64,000 nt of DNA from assembly GCF_964340395.1 (NCBI RefSeq), contig NC_135571.1, positions 10,227,440-10,291,439 of the forward strand, in the 5' to 3' direction. Position 1 is the stretch's first letter. The number at the start of each line of letters is the position of its first letter. This document shows positions 11,276-23,200 of the stretch, piece after piece. The notes beneath the pieces were generated by a model. That model did not search any database, was not told the DNA's origin, and was given only the letters and a program-made list of their open reading frames with translations. This DNA comes from Glandiceps talaboti. Its lineage: Eukaryota > Hemichordata > Enteropneusta > Spengelidae. Made by a program: the position numbers and the translations under genes.

Positions 11276-14200
11276 TTACTTCTCACCGTTGTTTGACTGG
11301 ATATGTTCTTTAATCATATTTTCCAGCTTGATGGCGTCTGCTGCAAACTTACGGATACCATCAGATAGTTTGTCAACTGCCATGCTGTCTTCATTGTGCT
11401 GGTATCGGAAGGATTTTTCATCCAAGTGTACCTTCTCAATATCAGTCTTCTGGGCTGTGATAGATACACAAGGATACGTCAAAACCCAATTACCATACAA
11501 ACAAAAGATTCTACACTTTGGCCACTAGGAGTGCTATTCGATGACATTCTGGGTGGACACTTGCGCTAGCATTATTCATTACATCAGCATACTTTGAAAA
11601 TGATCAACTCAAGGCCAATGTGGCCAAGTAATGATCACACACATATTTTGATCATTAGAAAGATAACTTTCTATAGTTGGCCACTAGGGGGAGCTATTCA
11701 ACATAAGATTTGGGCAAAAGTGTCCATCATATCATTCCTCTTTTTGAGGATCATCAACTGAAGGACAACTGACAGAAAATGTCATATTTTGATTGTATAC
11801 TTTGGCCACTAGAGGGTGCTATTCAACAGACGATATTGGCTGGATATGTGCACCAGGATCCTTCCTCTATATTTTCTAAAATATAACAAACTATAAAAAG
11901 AAGTTATCAAAGATGGCTCTTTCTCTTACCTGCTTTTTCTGATAAGTGTAGAGTTAATGATTCACTGCTTGACTGCAATTTCTCCAATAAGGCAGGACTA
12001 ACAAACAAAGAGAACAGTAGATAAAAGTCACATATTGTGAAATAATTTTTTGTTCAGCCAAGGAAAATACGAGTGACCTAAGGGGCCTTGTCACTATGAG
12101 TTGCTAGACAAGTAGTGACAAACCTTTAGTAACAAGTATTTTCCAGCTGAATGAAGAAAAATATTGGAGAATAATATAAGTATACTTCCTCAAGCATAAT
12201 TTATGAAAATTCAGGAAAAGTAATAACAATTTGGAATGTTTTGACATATTAATAGTGCCACAAAACCAGTGATGTAGACAATAGTTGTGACACAGAATGA
12301 CCTGGGTATATAATCCATATTTTCTGTCTAAAGCCAATAATTTAGCTTGAGTATGGTATAATAGTTATTGTTGTAAACAGCCTAGATGTTGACATAAAAG
12401 ATTGATGTATTTTAATATGGTGCCAAATCCTGCAAGGTTTTCCCACTGATTTCCTTGCTGGAAATCCTTGATGTGCCAGAATACATGTAAGTACAACAGG
12501 GCCTCTTTACGAGGTTTGGAAGTTGAGTCAATCACCAAGGTGATATTTTATATTGCAGTAATCAATACAAGTGTACTAAAGGCAGAAATAAGTCTGACTG
12601 GACTTTTCCTTCAAGTTGATAGCAGTAATCAATACAAGTGTACTAAAGGTGGAAATAAGTCTGACTGGACTTTTCCTTCAAGTTGATAGCAGTAATCAAT
12701 ACAAGTGTACTAAAGACAGAAATAAGTCTGACTAATAACCTACCTGATTGTAAGCAGATCACACCCAGTTAAAGCCCTGATTTGGTCTGGGTTTCGGAAA
12801 CTGGCTCCCATGACAACTGTTTTGTAGCCATATTTTTTGTAGTAATTATAGATCTTACTTACACTCTTCACCCCTGTAAATACAATATATGACAAATATT
12901 GTGAAATAACAGTTTCACCCCTGTAAGTATAAAATAACACAGAAATTGACAACACAAGTTGCAGCCTGTAAGTATAAGATAACACAGAAATTGACAACAT
13001 AAGTTGCAGCCCTGTAAGTATAAGATAACACAGAAACAGACACAAAACTGACCCATCCCTATAAGATGGCATACCAACTGTAAGTATAAAATAACACATA
13101 AATTGACAACACAAGTTGCAGCCCTGTAAGTATAACATAACACAGAAATTGACAACACAAGTTCCAGCCCTGTAAGTATAAGATAACACAGAAACTGGCA
13201 ACATAAGTTGCAGCCCTGTAAGTATAAGATAACACAGAAACTGACAACATAAGTTGCAGCCCTGTAAGTATAAAATAACACAGAAACTGACACGAAACAA
13301 CAGTTCCATCCCTGTAAAGATGGCATAAAAACTGATGAGATGAATCTTCCCTCCTGTGAATGCAAGATAACACATAAACCAACAGAAAATAACAGGTTAT
13401 TACTGTAAACATTATGATAAAATGTGAAAAAAATAAATTTACCTGGATCTTCGAGAGGTTCAAAGGTTTTCTGGTCTGTGTTCTTCACATACCAATCATA
13501 AATACGACCAACAAATGGTGAGATCAGGGTCACTTTAGCCTCTGCACATGCTACGGCCTAGAGATTGATAATTAAATATTCATATGAAGTCATGAATATG
13601 GAAATAATAATTTTAAAATAATCATACAGCAAATAACTGATGTAGGTCCATGCCATGTTATGGCCTAGGGATTAATAATTAAAATATTTATATCAAGTCA
13701 TGAATATGCAAAGAATAACTTAAAAAATAATTATACAGCAATAGCTCTGATGTAGGTCCACGCCATGTTCCTATCAGTTTGTCTATGTCTGTGAAATTTA
13801 GTCATATTATCGTATACTGTATAACTAACTTTGACAGACATAAACAAACTGCTAACAGCATGATGCGAATCTACATTAGAGATACCAGGTACTGTTTATG
13901 CATTAATATGTTTCTGTTGATAGTGGGAGCAGGAAGAATTTTTTTAGCACCATCAAAGCCAGTTTTAATTGTCTACTACTGGTAAAACAATTTACTGAAA
14001 ATGGTTGAAAAACAATGTTCTGATCAGCACATCTCTAGACAACTGCAGCAGGAGTTGCAGCATCTCGAGACAACTGCTGCAAGGGTTGCAGTATCTCTAG
14101 ACAACTGCTGCAACAGTTGCAACATCTCTAGACAACTGCTGCAAGGGTTGCAGTATCTCTAGACAACTGCTGCAACAGTTGCAACATCTCTAGACAACTG

Positions 14201-17200
14201 CTGCAAGGGTTGTAATTGTACTTACCTGAGCAAACGAGAACAGCAATGTCATATTGCAATGGATTCCATATTCTTCCTCCAAGACTCTGGGAATAGACAA
14301 AGGGAATAATTTATTGAAGCTCAAAAAATCTTACAACAATGACACCACACTGACATGAAAATGGTGAAATAACTGACTGGAAATATGACTAATAATATGA
14401 CTGGGTTTTATTATACCCTTAAAGTGGTCATATGGATGAGGATTGGGTATTTATTTCGAATTTTTAATTTATAAAACAATTTTATCATGGCTTCCTACTT
14501 GGAAAATCAATATGAAACAACATTGACTAAATCTGTTTGTAACTCAATACATTGCAAAAAGCTAAAAAAAATGTGTAAAAAATTTGTTATTATACATACA
14601 ATAATAAAGATTTTAAGCATTTTATTCATCTTTTGCAATTCATTGAACTACAAACAAGGACTTGCCATATGTTGTTTCACATTGATTTTTCAAGTAAGAT
14701 GCCATGATAAAATTGTTTTATAAATCAAAAATCAAAAATAAATACCCAATCCTCATCCATATGGTGGTCACTTTAATGATATTATGACACTACAAGCTCC
14801 ATTCTGAAATCATACCATCATATCTTAAAACATTACTACCAGCATATTTCAAAACTGCTTACCCTGCAAATGTTATGTAACTAATTAGTTATGCTAATAG
14901 AAATACTTATTGGGGGCCATAAATCAAACCCGCATGCACATATATATGCCTATAACTATCTCTCTGCCAACTGCCTTGAGAGAAACTCACATCTAAGGAT
15001 CTAAATAGTAAATAATGAAGGCGTTATGGCTATTAGATCTATCTCTCTGTCAAATGCCTTCAGAGAAACTCACATCTAAAGGTCTAAATAATGAAAGCGT
15101 TATGACTATATCTATCTCTCTGCCAACTGCCTGGAGAGAAACTCACATCTAAAGGTCTAAATAATGAAGGCATTATGGCTATATCTATCTCTCTGCCAAC
15201 TGCCTTGAGAGAAACTCACACTACATCTAAGGGTCTGATAATCAGGGCATTATTTGTTTGATTAAAATACTTTCACTTACTTTGCAGCCTGTACTCCTTC
15301 CCAGGTTGTACTAAGTTTGATCAGAATACGTTCTTTGCCAATTCCAGCCTCTTCATACAACTGAATGAACTGTTTGGCCTTATTTATCATGCTTTCTTTG
15401 TCAAATGACAACCTGTAGACAAATAAATATTCCAATAAATTGAACTAAAGCAATATATAGACCATTCCAGCATGATTATTCCTGACATGGAAAAGTCAAC
15501 AGCCAAGTGGAGATTACAGGGTGAACCGATAAATATATTGATAGACCTTACTCATAAATCACGCCCTTTAGTGTTGTCAATGTAGAGATGTAAAGGGTGA
15601 AAAGAAATCTGATAAACCATGCCCTCTAGTGTTGAGTTAATGTAGAGATGTAATGGGTGAAAAGATATTTGTAGACCTTTCCAATACACCATGCCCTCTA
15701 GTGTTGAGTCATTGTAGATAATAACAATAATAATAACAATATGCAAATTTTTAAATTTTTAAACAAATATGGCCGACAGTCGGCCACATTGATTTGGCTG
15801 CAAAGCAAAATGTCTCGCATAGTAGTCACCTTTGAGCCAGGTTTGATTGAAATTAGGCGAGGGTGAACATACACACACACACACACACATACATGAATGG
15901 AACACAATGTAAAAGCCCCTCTACGCTGTGCCTGTTACGGTTAAAAAGCTTACCTGGCATCAACTTCTGTAGATACTCTACCGGGAACAATCTTCAGAAT
16001 TTCAAGTCCAAATAAAACAAACAATTTATCCATGGCAATTTCAACCTGTTGGTTTACATCACTGCAAAAAAAAATATCCAACAGTTTAGTCAAATAATTT
16101 ATCCATTGCAAAAATGTACTGCATACAATTACTCTAAATGTCTTTATTTTTGTGTATGAAAAATGTAAACAGTGTATAAGAAGCATCCTGAGCTGACAAA
16201 TATACCATATTTGGACATTACATAACTGCCCCAATAAACACTAACTTTATGAGGGACTGTGTTATTGGTTAGAATTTTGTGATTTTCCCTATTCAGTCAG
16301 TGGTTTATCACTTTGTTGTTCACATACACATGCAAGCACACACACATCAGACATGCGTGCGTGCACGCGCATGCACACTCACACACACACAAAACTGATG
16401 GCATCTATGATCTAGGGGTTAGCGATGATTCAAATACCACGTTGGCATCTAAAATTGACTTGTTAACATGTTGGCATCTAGAATTCATTTGATAACATGT
16501 TGGAATCTAGAATTCATTTGATAACATGTTGGCATCTAGAATTCATTTGATAACACGTTGGCATCTAGAATTCATTTGATACCACGTTGGCATCCAGAAT
16601 TCATTTGATACCACGTTGGCATCTAGAATTCATTTGATACCACGTTGGCATCTAGAATTCATTTGATACCACGTTGGCATCTAGAATTCATTTGATACCA
16701 CATTGGCATCTAGAATTCATTTGATAACACGTAGGCATCTAGAATTCATTTGATACCACGTTGGCATCTAGAATTCATTTGATACCACGTTGGCATCTAG
16801 AATTCATTTGATAACACGTTGGCATCTAGAATTCATTTGATAACATGTTGGCATCTAGAATTCATTTGATAACACGTTGGCATCTAGAATTCATTTGATA
16901 CCACGTTGGCATCTAAAATTGATTTGATAATAAGTTGGCATCTAAAATTGATTTGATAATAAGTTGGCATCTAAAATTGATTTGATAATAAGTTGGCATC
17001 TAAAATTGATTTGATAATAAGTTGGCATCTAAAATTCATTTGATAACACGTTGGCATCTAGAATTCATTTGATACAACGTTGGCATCTAGACTTACCTGC
17101 TCTGTGCTTGTGCAAATTTGACTGCTTCACCCAACAGATGTTCATACTGAGGCATTTTACTTGCTGCCAAAAGCAGTGATGGATTGGTCGTAGCATCTGT

Positions 17201-18166
17201 CGGCTTGTACTTTTTGATAGCTGAAAGTTAAAATCATAGCATTATTAAAATAAGTAGACCCAGTTAGTAAAACATAGTTCAAATAGGTAACTTGCAATCC
17301 AGACTGAGCATGCTCAGACGCAAAGGACTATGGGATTACCTGTGGTTATCGTAATATCTTATCTGGAGCTACCAATGAAATAAACCTCCCACACTGGTCT
17401 GGCCAAATATGAATTGATCATTTGTGGTTATAAACAATTTAACAACATTGTTTACAATACTAATTGATTATTATTTATCACATTTCCCATGATGCAACAT
17501 TCAACATGGCAGGTTTGCAAGTTCCCTATTAGTTCTTGTATTACAACCAACAGTTATTATTTACGGGTAATGTATCATCTGTTCAGGTCGACAAACTTTG
17601 TCGATAGGCAAGGCGGTAAAGATGGTAAAGGTTGGACAAGGTCAGAAAAGTTGATGAGACACTTGAACACTTTCTTTTTACACATGAAAGCCATTCTACA
17701 CATCGACAGATCTTAATGAAAGGAACAAAAGAACTATTACTCAACAATAAAGAGTTGAACTTATATCAAGATTTTAAACAAGGGAAAGAATTCCTGTTTA
17801 TTTATAGGAGATAATACAAAACATTACAATAAGTCAATTAGTAAACAAATCAATAAACTTATCAAACAATACCATATTGATGCAATTGAAAACAGAAAAG
17901 ATTTAGTTATAACTAATACAGAATAGTTGAGAAGATTAGATCCTAACATTTAAAGATTTTATTGCTTTGTTGTTTTTCCTCAGTTGATAACTTTGTTTTT
18001 CCTTTGATTTTGTTTATGTAAGTGATTTATTCGTCGGAGTCACACTTTCTCTAATTTTTAGAAATGTTTTAAGTTTTTAATTTTACTGCAAGTGCTGCTT
18101 CTAATATGCTTAGTAAGCCAGATACAAAATGAATGCAATAAATAAATAAATAAATAAATAAACAAG

Positions 18167-18229
<63 letters not shown>

Positions 18230-19172
18230 AAGCCAGCGATTCGAGTTTGACAAAGCCTGTCAACATGAACAAGTGAAATGCTACTCAATAACAACAACTA
18301 ATTATCATCACAATAATAATGTATGCAAACATACACTGAAAGCCACCACTTCGGATCCTGTCATCCCCAACCCAGAAATAAATAACATTTATCAATTCAG
18401 CTACTAACTTAGATTGGCCCTGTAGTGTTGTCATGCCTGCTTACAGACGGAGTAAGTCTGAACTAGGGCAATATAAGATTCAAGTCCTATAATAAACAAC
18501 CTGCAGTTCAACTTTGTGATACTGGTGACACGCCCATTTTCGATTCCTCATGGAGATGTTTTCATTTCTCGACTACATGAGGCTGGAAACCCACCATAGT
18601 GTAAAAGAGAACATGGGTGATGAAGTATTTGCTAGACGTGTATATTTTTTTAGGAGCGTTACATATCATATGGGCCGGTTAACGATTACTGTGTCGTCTG
18701 CAACTTCCGAATTCTGTTTTCGTCTACGGCTCGGAGTGCGATAAACTGTATAAACATGTTCACAGTCGGTTATTAGACGTTCGCTGTTTTGATTATCTTT
18801 GGGAAATTCCAGATGCCGAAATGAAATAAAGTTACGAACTGAAAGATATTTGCCGTCATATACCTTCACAGACAATATATCTGAGACGGCGGATTAGAAA
18901 ATGCGGAAGTAACCACTGTGACGTGACCTTCACGTAAATACCAAAACCATCTTGACCGTACCCACACTCGGTAGACTAAAGACTCACGTGTACCCGCCAA
19001 TAACCCCTTGCTGTTCAAAAATGGCGGCGTTAGTGAGTCCCAAAAATTTCGAATGGATAACCCGATATTTCATGGTGAAATAACTTTTCAGATGTGTCTA
19101 CCTACCCTCAAAGTCGCCAGTATCGGCAACAACTGTCGTGTAACTCTTCAGCTGATCTAGTTGAGACGCCAT
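11276..19172 (-). CDS. TALDO1: Transaldolase, 9 exons, 327 aa
   Basis: Exons on the minus strand: 19172-19106, 17220-17097, 16061-15954, 15412-15281, 14286-14226, 13557-13443, 12873-12744, 11997-11930, 11454-11276. The total of 984 bp encodes 327 aa; human is 337 aa with a longer N terminus. Transaldolase moves a dihydroxyacetone unit between sugar phosphates in the non-oxidative pentose phosphate pathway in the cytosol. Family residues are present: Asp17 in VVADTGDF, the DATTNPS motif in exon 2, Glu96 in [10 protein letters not shown], and the Schiff-base Lys132 in [12 protein letters not shown]. Later come [24 protein letters not shown] and VMGASFRN. All junctions are GT-AG with matching phase and no frame breaks, so the gene looks functional. 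Most introns contain tandem repeats close to a splice site. Confidence 0.98.
11500..11880. repeat. Diverged tandem repeat with CTCF-like cores in TALDO1 intron 8
   Basis: Three diverged units of roughly 130-160 bp, each starting near TTTGGCCACTAG and GTGCTATTCAACA (about 11518, 11679, 11802). The middle unit carries CCACTAGGGGGAGC, very close to the CTCF core. A related pair is in transporter intron 9 (44950-45150). Confidence 0.6.
12575..12735. repeat. ~67 bp tandem repeat in TALDO1 intron 7
   Basis: About two and a half copies of a unit with AGCAGTAATCAATACAAGTG, ACTAAAGG and AAATAAGTCTGACTGG. The array ends about 8 bp from the exon 7 donor at 12743. Confidence 0.9.
12885..13325. repeat. 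~46 bp minisatellite in TALDO1 intron 6
   Basis: About nine to ten copies of a unit with GCAGCCCTGTAAGTATAA and AACACAGAAACTGACAAC. In transcript orientation each unit reads TTATACTTACAGGGCTGCAA, an acceptor-like sequence similar to the real exon 7 acceptor (tatttacag|GGG at 12874). The cysteine/leucine-rich frames on the minus strand here are repeat translation. Confidence 0.92.
14030..14215. repeat. ~30 bp palindromic minisatellite in TALDO1 intron 5
   Basis: About six copies of TCTCTAGACAACTGCTGCAA followed by AGGGTTGCAGTA or CAGTTGCAACA. The CAACTGCTGCAACAGTTG core is self-complementary. The array stops about 10 bp from the exon 5 donor (14225). Confidence 0.92.
14419..14776. mobile_element. 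Fold-back element B, copy 1, in TALDO1 intron 4
   Basis: Long inverted arms of about 140 bp: TTAAAGTGGTCATATGGATG through TTTATAAAACAATTTTATCA at the left, mirrored at the right to CCATATGGTGGTCACTTTAA. It is about 358 bp. A second copy with the same layout is at 45867-46225. A short frame inside (14487-14723) is not conserved in the other copy, so I treat it as chance. Confidence 0.88.
14985..15240. repeat. ~70 bp tandem repeat in TALDO1 intron 4
   Basis: Four copies of a unit with TATCTCTCTGCCAACTGCCT, GAGAGAAACTCACATCTAA and AATAATGAAGGC. It lies about 40 bp from the exon 4 donor at 15280. Confidence 0.92.
15555..15720. repeat. ~70 bp tandem repeat in TALDO1 intron 3
   Basis: Two to three copies of ACCATGCCCTCTAGTGTTGA followed by TGTAGAGATGTAA and GGGTGAAAAG. 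Confidence 0.85.
16435..17095. repeat. 29 bp minisatellite in TALDO1 intron 2
   Basis: About 23 copies of TTGGCATCTAGAATTCATTT followed by GATACCACG. Subtypes are ordered: ACCACG units in the middle and AATAAG units toward the right. Each unit has overlapping TCTAGA and GAATTC. The last copy runs into the donor of exon 2: gtaagtctagatgcc in transcript orientation differs from the unit by little. Confidence 0.97.
17282..17530 (+). mobile_element. MITE family A, copy 4
   Basis: Same interior as copies 1 and 2, in TALDO1 intron 1. The left end has one change (AATAGGTAAC); the right end TTGCAAGTTCCCTATT is intact. Confidence 0.87.
18138..18231. repeat. AAAT microsatellite in TALDO1 intron 1
   Basis: About 23 AAAT tetranucleotides with one CAAG interruption. 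The Leu/Phe/Ile frames on the minus strand are repeat translation. Confidence 0.97.
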
Positions 19173-19185
19173 TTTCAATTTTTTA

Positions 19186-19197
19186 GGCGACGTCATG
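19186..19197 (-). promoter_or_regulatory. CRE-like site upstream of TALDO1
   Basis: On the minus strand the sequence reads ATGACGTCGCC, a CRE-like TGACGTC core about 20 bp above the TALDO1 ATG. An AAAATGGCGGC (YY1-like) motif lies at 19017-19028 in intron 1. The regulatory role is inferred. Confidence 0.35.
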
Positions 19198-20701
19198 ATG
19201 CATGCAAGTCAGAGCAGAAACAAAACCGGAAAAGACCGAATTAAGTTCAGAGGGGTGCTCCTTTCCCATCCGTTCTGTATTTTACATCTTTTGATGAAAC
19301 ACGGTCATTTAAACCAATATCGTGTTATTTACATCAATAAACCTTTATTTCCGTATTTCGAATATTTGTTTTCATGTTATTATAATGAAAATAAAAAGTG
19401 GTGCGTTATTCACCATAAACAAACCATTCCTAAAATTAAATGGTTTAGTCTAGAATGAGCCAGCAAGTTTCATCGTCCGGGGTAGCTTGCTTTTAGCATG
19501 TTATGTAAACCGGTCTATGCCCTGGTGTATACCCGGAGTTTTCATAATGAATGCATAAATCATTGTCATAATTTGATGTCACCTTTCGTTATTGTTTTAC
19601 TAATGAGCCATATGATGTACAGCGGAATGTCAAATTACGAAATTTGTCAAGAAGTCTTTCCCAAACAGAACCCACTGGCAAACTCGCTGTCTCAGAATCG
19701 CATTGCCCTTGCGACCTTCAATGGCCAATGGTACGTACTTACCAGAGTTTGGTTTCTTGTGCGCGCACACCTAGCTCTGGAAAATATAGGCTATGGGGTT
19801 TCGACTTGTCACATTTTGGTGGTTCAAGGCGCTACACTGAGAATATTGAATGCCCCCTTATTTATATTGACTCTACCTATTGTCTTACCAAAACCATAGT
19901 GGTTATTTCTTTCAAGGTAACACCATAACCCCCCACCCCTACCAACATATATGCACACCTTTAAACTACTCAGTGAGCCAAACATAAATTGCACCGTCAT
20001 GTTGTTGTTCAAGTGTTCTAACAGCATCGTGCTCATGTTGTAAACCCCCGGGATTCACGTCATAGCCCGGAGTGTGACGTTGCTCACAAAAACAAGGAAG
20101 TGTCATGAAATATGATACTGTATGGTGAACGAAAGTGACTTTTAAAACTACAATAGCAGCATTAACTGGAACATTTTTTGAACTGTGTTGTTAGATAGAA
20201 TAGCTTACATTACTCGGAGTACATCGTGCATTCCGATCAGTATTGAATCACATGTGGGTGAACGTGCATGATATGGTACAATAAATTAGGGGTCCGTACC
20301 TTAAAATCAGCGCCCTCAACGACTGTCACGATTTCAACCTGTCACTGCTCTATTTTCGGATAAGACTGACCTATGGTTAACATGTATAATGTCTAATTAT
20401 TGGTATTTTACCAATTTTCAGTGAATAGATTGTAAAACAGTCGAGTAGAAAAAAATCGTGGCCTGCCTCGAAAAAATTCTTACTAAAATTCCAATATATG
20501 AACATTGAGAAATCTTATCGTCTGGCTTGGCAAAAAACCAGCTACAATATCGTCAACGTCTTCCTTGACAAAATGTGAAGTTTTTGTCAAGTCAGTAAAT
20601 TTTTCTTTGTCTATCAGACGTTTTTTCCATCATATCTTAATCACTAGTGGGGAGAGGGGGTGAACCAGGCATGACTTTCATATCATGTGGCAAGGACATA
20701 G

Positions 20702-20800
20702 TCTCGGTTACCCAGACTCACACCGCTAGGGGCTTTTCTCTTCTCGTGTGGGGTGGTCTCGTAGGCAGAGCCCCAGCGACGAGAGGCTGGGTAACCGAGA
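20702..20800. mobile_element. Short 99 bp inverted-repeat element
   Basis: Terminal inverted repeats TCTCGGTTACCCAG and CTGGGTAACCGAGA flank a GC-richer interior. The size and ends suggest a miniature DNA element or its remnant. No second copy is seen in the window. Confidence 0.65.
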
Positions 20801-21487
20801 TTAATGAGAATATTGACCCCATCCCCTCCTTTTTATAGATCCACACTATGGTAGTATAGACATGCTAGTTGAATACATACAATGACTGATAGATTTATTA
20901 ATAGGTGTACAACCTTGGAAAAGACAAACAGCGTCCGTTAAAATGTAAATTTCCGTTCTTCCCGGGGGGACGTACTCTATAACTCTGTTGATTTTCAAGA
21001 TGCACGTGTGTATGGGACACGTTAACAATATCGATCCATTGACAAACCAAGGGGGTTCCCCCCGGCAACGCCGACCATGTACCAAAACTAATTAATATTC
21101 TGGGTTAAATTTGAGCGTGTGATAGTTGGCACCATTCAATTTGAAATCGAATGATTTATGCATGACGTCGAAAAAATCAAACCAATTCAGACAGAAATGT
21201 GAATCGTATAAGGTATCGTCAAACTTACCAGTGCTATCCTAAAAAAAAAAGAAGAATAAAAATGACAGGGACAACACACAAACCGACACCTTTAATAGAA
21301 ATCCATGTATCATTATTAAATGAAATCTAATTATAAATGAAAGTATAACTAGAGAATACCTCGTACGACTGATTATGAAACGCAATAGTAGATGGGCAAT
21401 TGCAAATAGATAGCCTAGTTACAACAGACACTACACGAAATGAATAGAATGTGCATGTATGTTTTTGTTTGACTCTATCTCTTTCAT

Positions 21488-21800
21488 CAGTCCTCGGAGC
21501 TTCGCATTGCTAAAATTAAAAGAGTTGTTTTGTATGTATACCGATATCATCTACTGCATACTAGTACTCGAATATCCTTGTGCTGTGCGATCGATCACAT
21601 AGGGCTAATCATTAGTTGACGTGTGAGGCAACAATTCCTGTGTATATTAACAGTGGAATAATATTTAAATAAAGACAAAAAACAATATGAAGGTAATACA
21701 AGCAATTCCTTAAGATATCATAAGTTATGCACTGGTACACGGTGTGATACACGGAGCGTTACAATCACACGTCAACGTAATCGATGAGGGCGCACTTTAA
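21488..21800. mobile_element. Fold-back element E, interrupted copy
   Basis: The left part (CAGTCCTCGGAGCTTCGC to TTAGTTGACGTGTGA) matches the left arm of 34187-34572, and the right part (ACACGGAGCGTTACAATCAC to GATGAGGGCG) matches its right arm. Between them, about 21628-21745 is unrelated; part of it (to 21703) recurs inverted at 60759-60833, so the loop was replaced or received an insertion. Confidence 0.65.
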
Positions 21801-22766
21801 AAGGAGACCTCTGGTGTTCTTCCGATGACACACGATCGACCGAACATCGCGGTACGGTGCGTGTTTATCAAGTTTATTGCAAAGTGGGCGTCAAAAGTAC
21901 ACACATGACGTTACATGATCACATGTTGGTAAAATATTTGATCTCAGATTCAGAATCAGATCTATTATAAATCACAGTGGTCAGATCCGAAGACACCTGA
22001 TAAACTCATCAAATAAAATATAATGCTGTTTACGGTTTACATGTAACAATAGTCAATAGACCACACTACAGGACACGACCCCCGCTTCACGTACATCGGC
22101 TTGAATATGTCTCTGTGCAATTTTCGTATGAGAAGATCGACTACTGAAATAAGATTATTATGAGGCTGAATACGAGACTATATATGATTCTGAGGCCAAT
22201 CTTACGTTAATGCCACATGGTAAAGAAGTTCATGTTCATCCTCTACGGGCTACCTATATTTTGGTCAAAACTACACGGAGCTCTGAAATGTATCTTGCTA
22301 TTAGAGTTTTGTAACTAAAAAACAGGTCCATTATATTACAATGTAGACCGTAGACGTACTGGTAAGTGTTTGTTCTCTGATTATTTCTTATTCGACTTAT
22401 GAAAAATACATTTGCATAAATTAATATTTTGAATTAGTATATGATGGCTGGGTGACTGTATATCTTTCTATTCTAAACTTAAATCATTTTTCGATAAGCC
22501 TGTCACTCTGCCACTGCCTGCCTGCCTGTACATACAGTTGTTGTAAACTGTAAGTCATCGATCGTCATCAGAGGATAATTTGAATTTGTCATCTAGGCTT
22601 CCAAATTCTTCCATGAAAACTTCATCTTGATGACGTCACATCACTATGGGAAATGTTGAGTCAGATTTCTCATTGGGTATCTACTTGTCTTTAATTTTAA
22701 ATCATGGACTATATTCTGACGTCCAATGACAGATCAACAAATATGACACGTGATAAGGCTAACTTT

Positions 22767-22768
<2 letters not shown>

Positions 22769-22810
<42 letters not shown>

Positions 22811-22878
22811 GTCAGTCAGTCAGTCAGTCAGTCAGTCAGTCAGTCAGTCAGTCAGTCAACCAACCAACCAACCAATCA
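22769..22878. repeat. AATC/AGTC/AACC tetranucleotide array
   Basis: Runs of CAAT, then CAGT, then CAAC tetranucleotides, translating to Asn/Gln/Ser-rich frames with no gene context. Confidence 0.97.
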
Positions 22879-23103
22879 ATCTGTATTGCATAACAACATG
22901 CCATAGCAAGCACGGTATTAAATTTAAAGCATACAAAAATAACACAAATTATGTGAATACAATACTTTAGCCAACTGCTGGAGATCTGTTTACACTGACA
23001 AGAAATTTTCCAAGAAGTTTATCATCTAAGGTCAAAATCATCCAATTCATCCATCCATCCCAGACTTAGGAAGATTACCCGGATTGATTGCTTTGCTCAG
23101 GAA

Positions 23104-23200
23104 AGGACAGCCACAGCTAGAGAACACAGCAAACACTCATGCAAATACCTGGAGTATGCTACACTTGCAATCCTGCGTGATGGTGTTCTGTCATATAATC
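23104..23200 (+). repeat. Dispersed repeat J, partial copy
   Basis: Matches only the 3' third of the copies at 855-1210 and 30868-31218: AGAGAACACAGCA, ACTCATGCAAATACC, TACACTTGCAATCC and TTCTGTCATA. Confidence 0.65.

Noticed and set aside
12740-13533. Minus-strand frames of 134-221 residues rich in Cys, Leu and Tyr
   Set aside because: They read through the 46 bp minisatellite in TALDO1 intron 6; only their ends overlap real exons 6 and 7.
16435-17095. Regular 29 bp repeats suggestive of a CRISPR array
   Set aside because: There are no spacers; the units are directly adjacent and lie in an animal intron.
19498-19928. Overlapping plus-strand frames of 94-133 codons
   Set aside because: No recognisable domain, no splice or promoter context, and the two frames overlap each other; most likely chance.
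21226-21240. A possible micro-exon of about 10 bp on the minus strand between a T-rich acceptor and gtaag
   Set aside because: Too short to support without transcript data; T-runs followed by AG are common in this AT-rich DNA.
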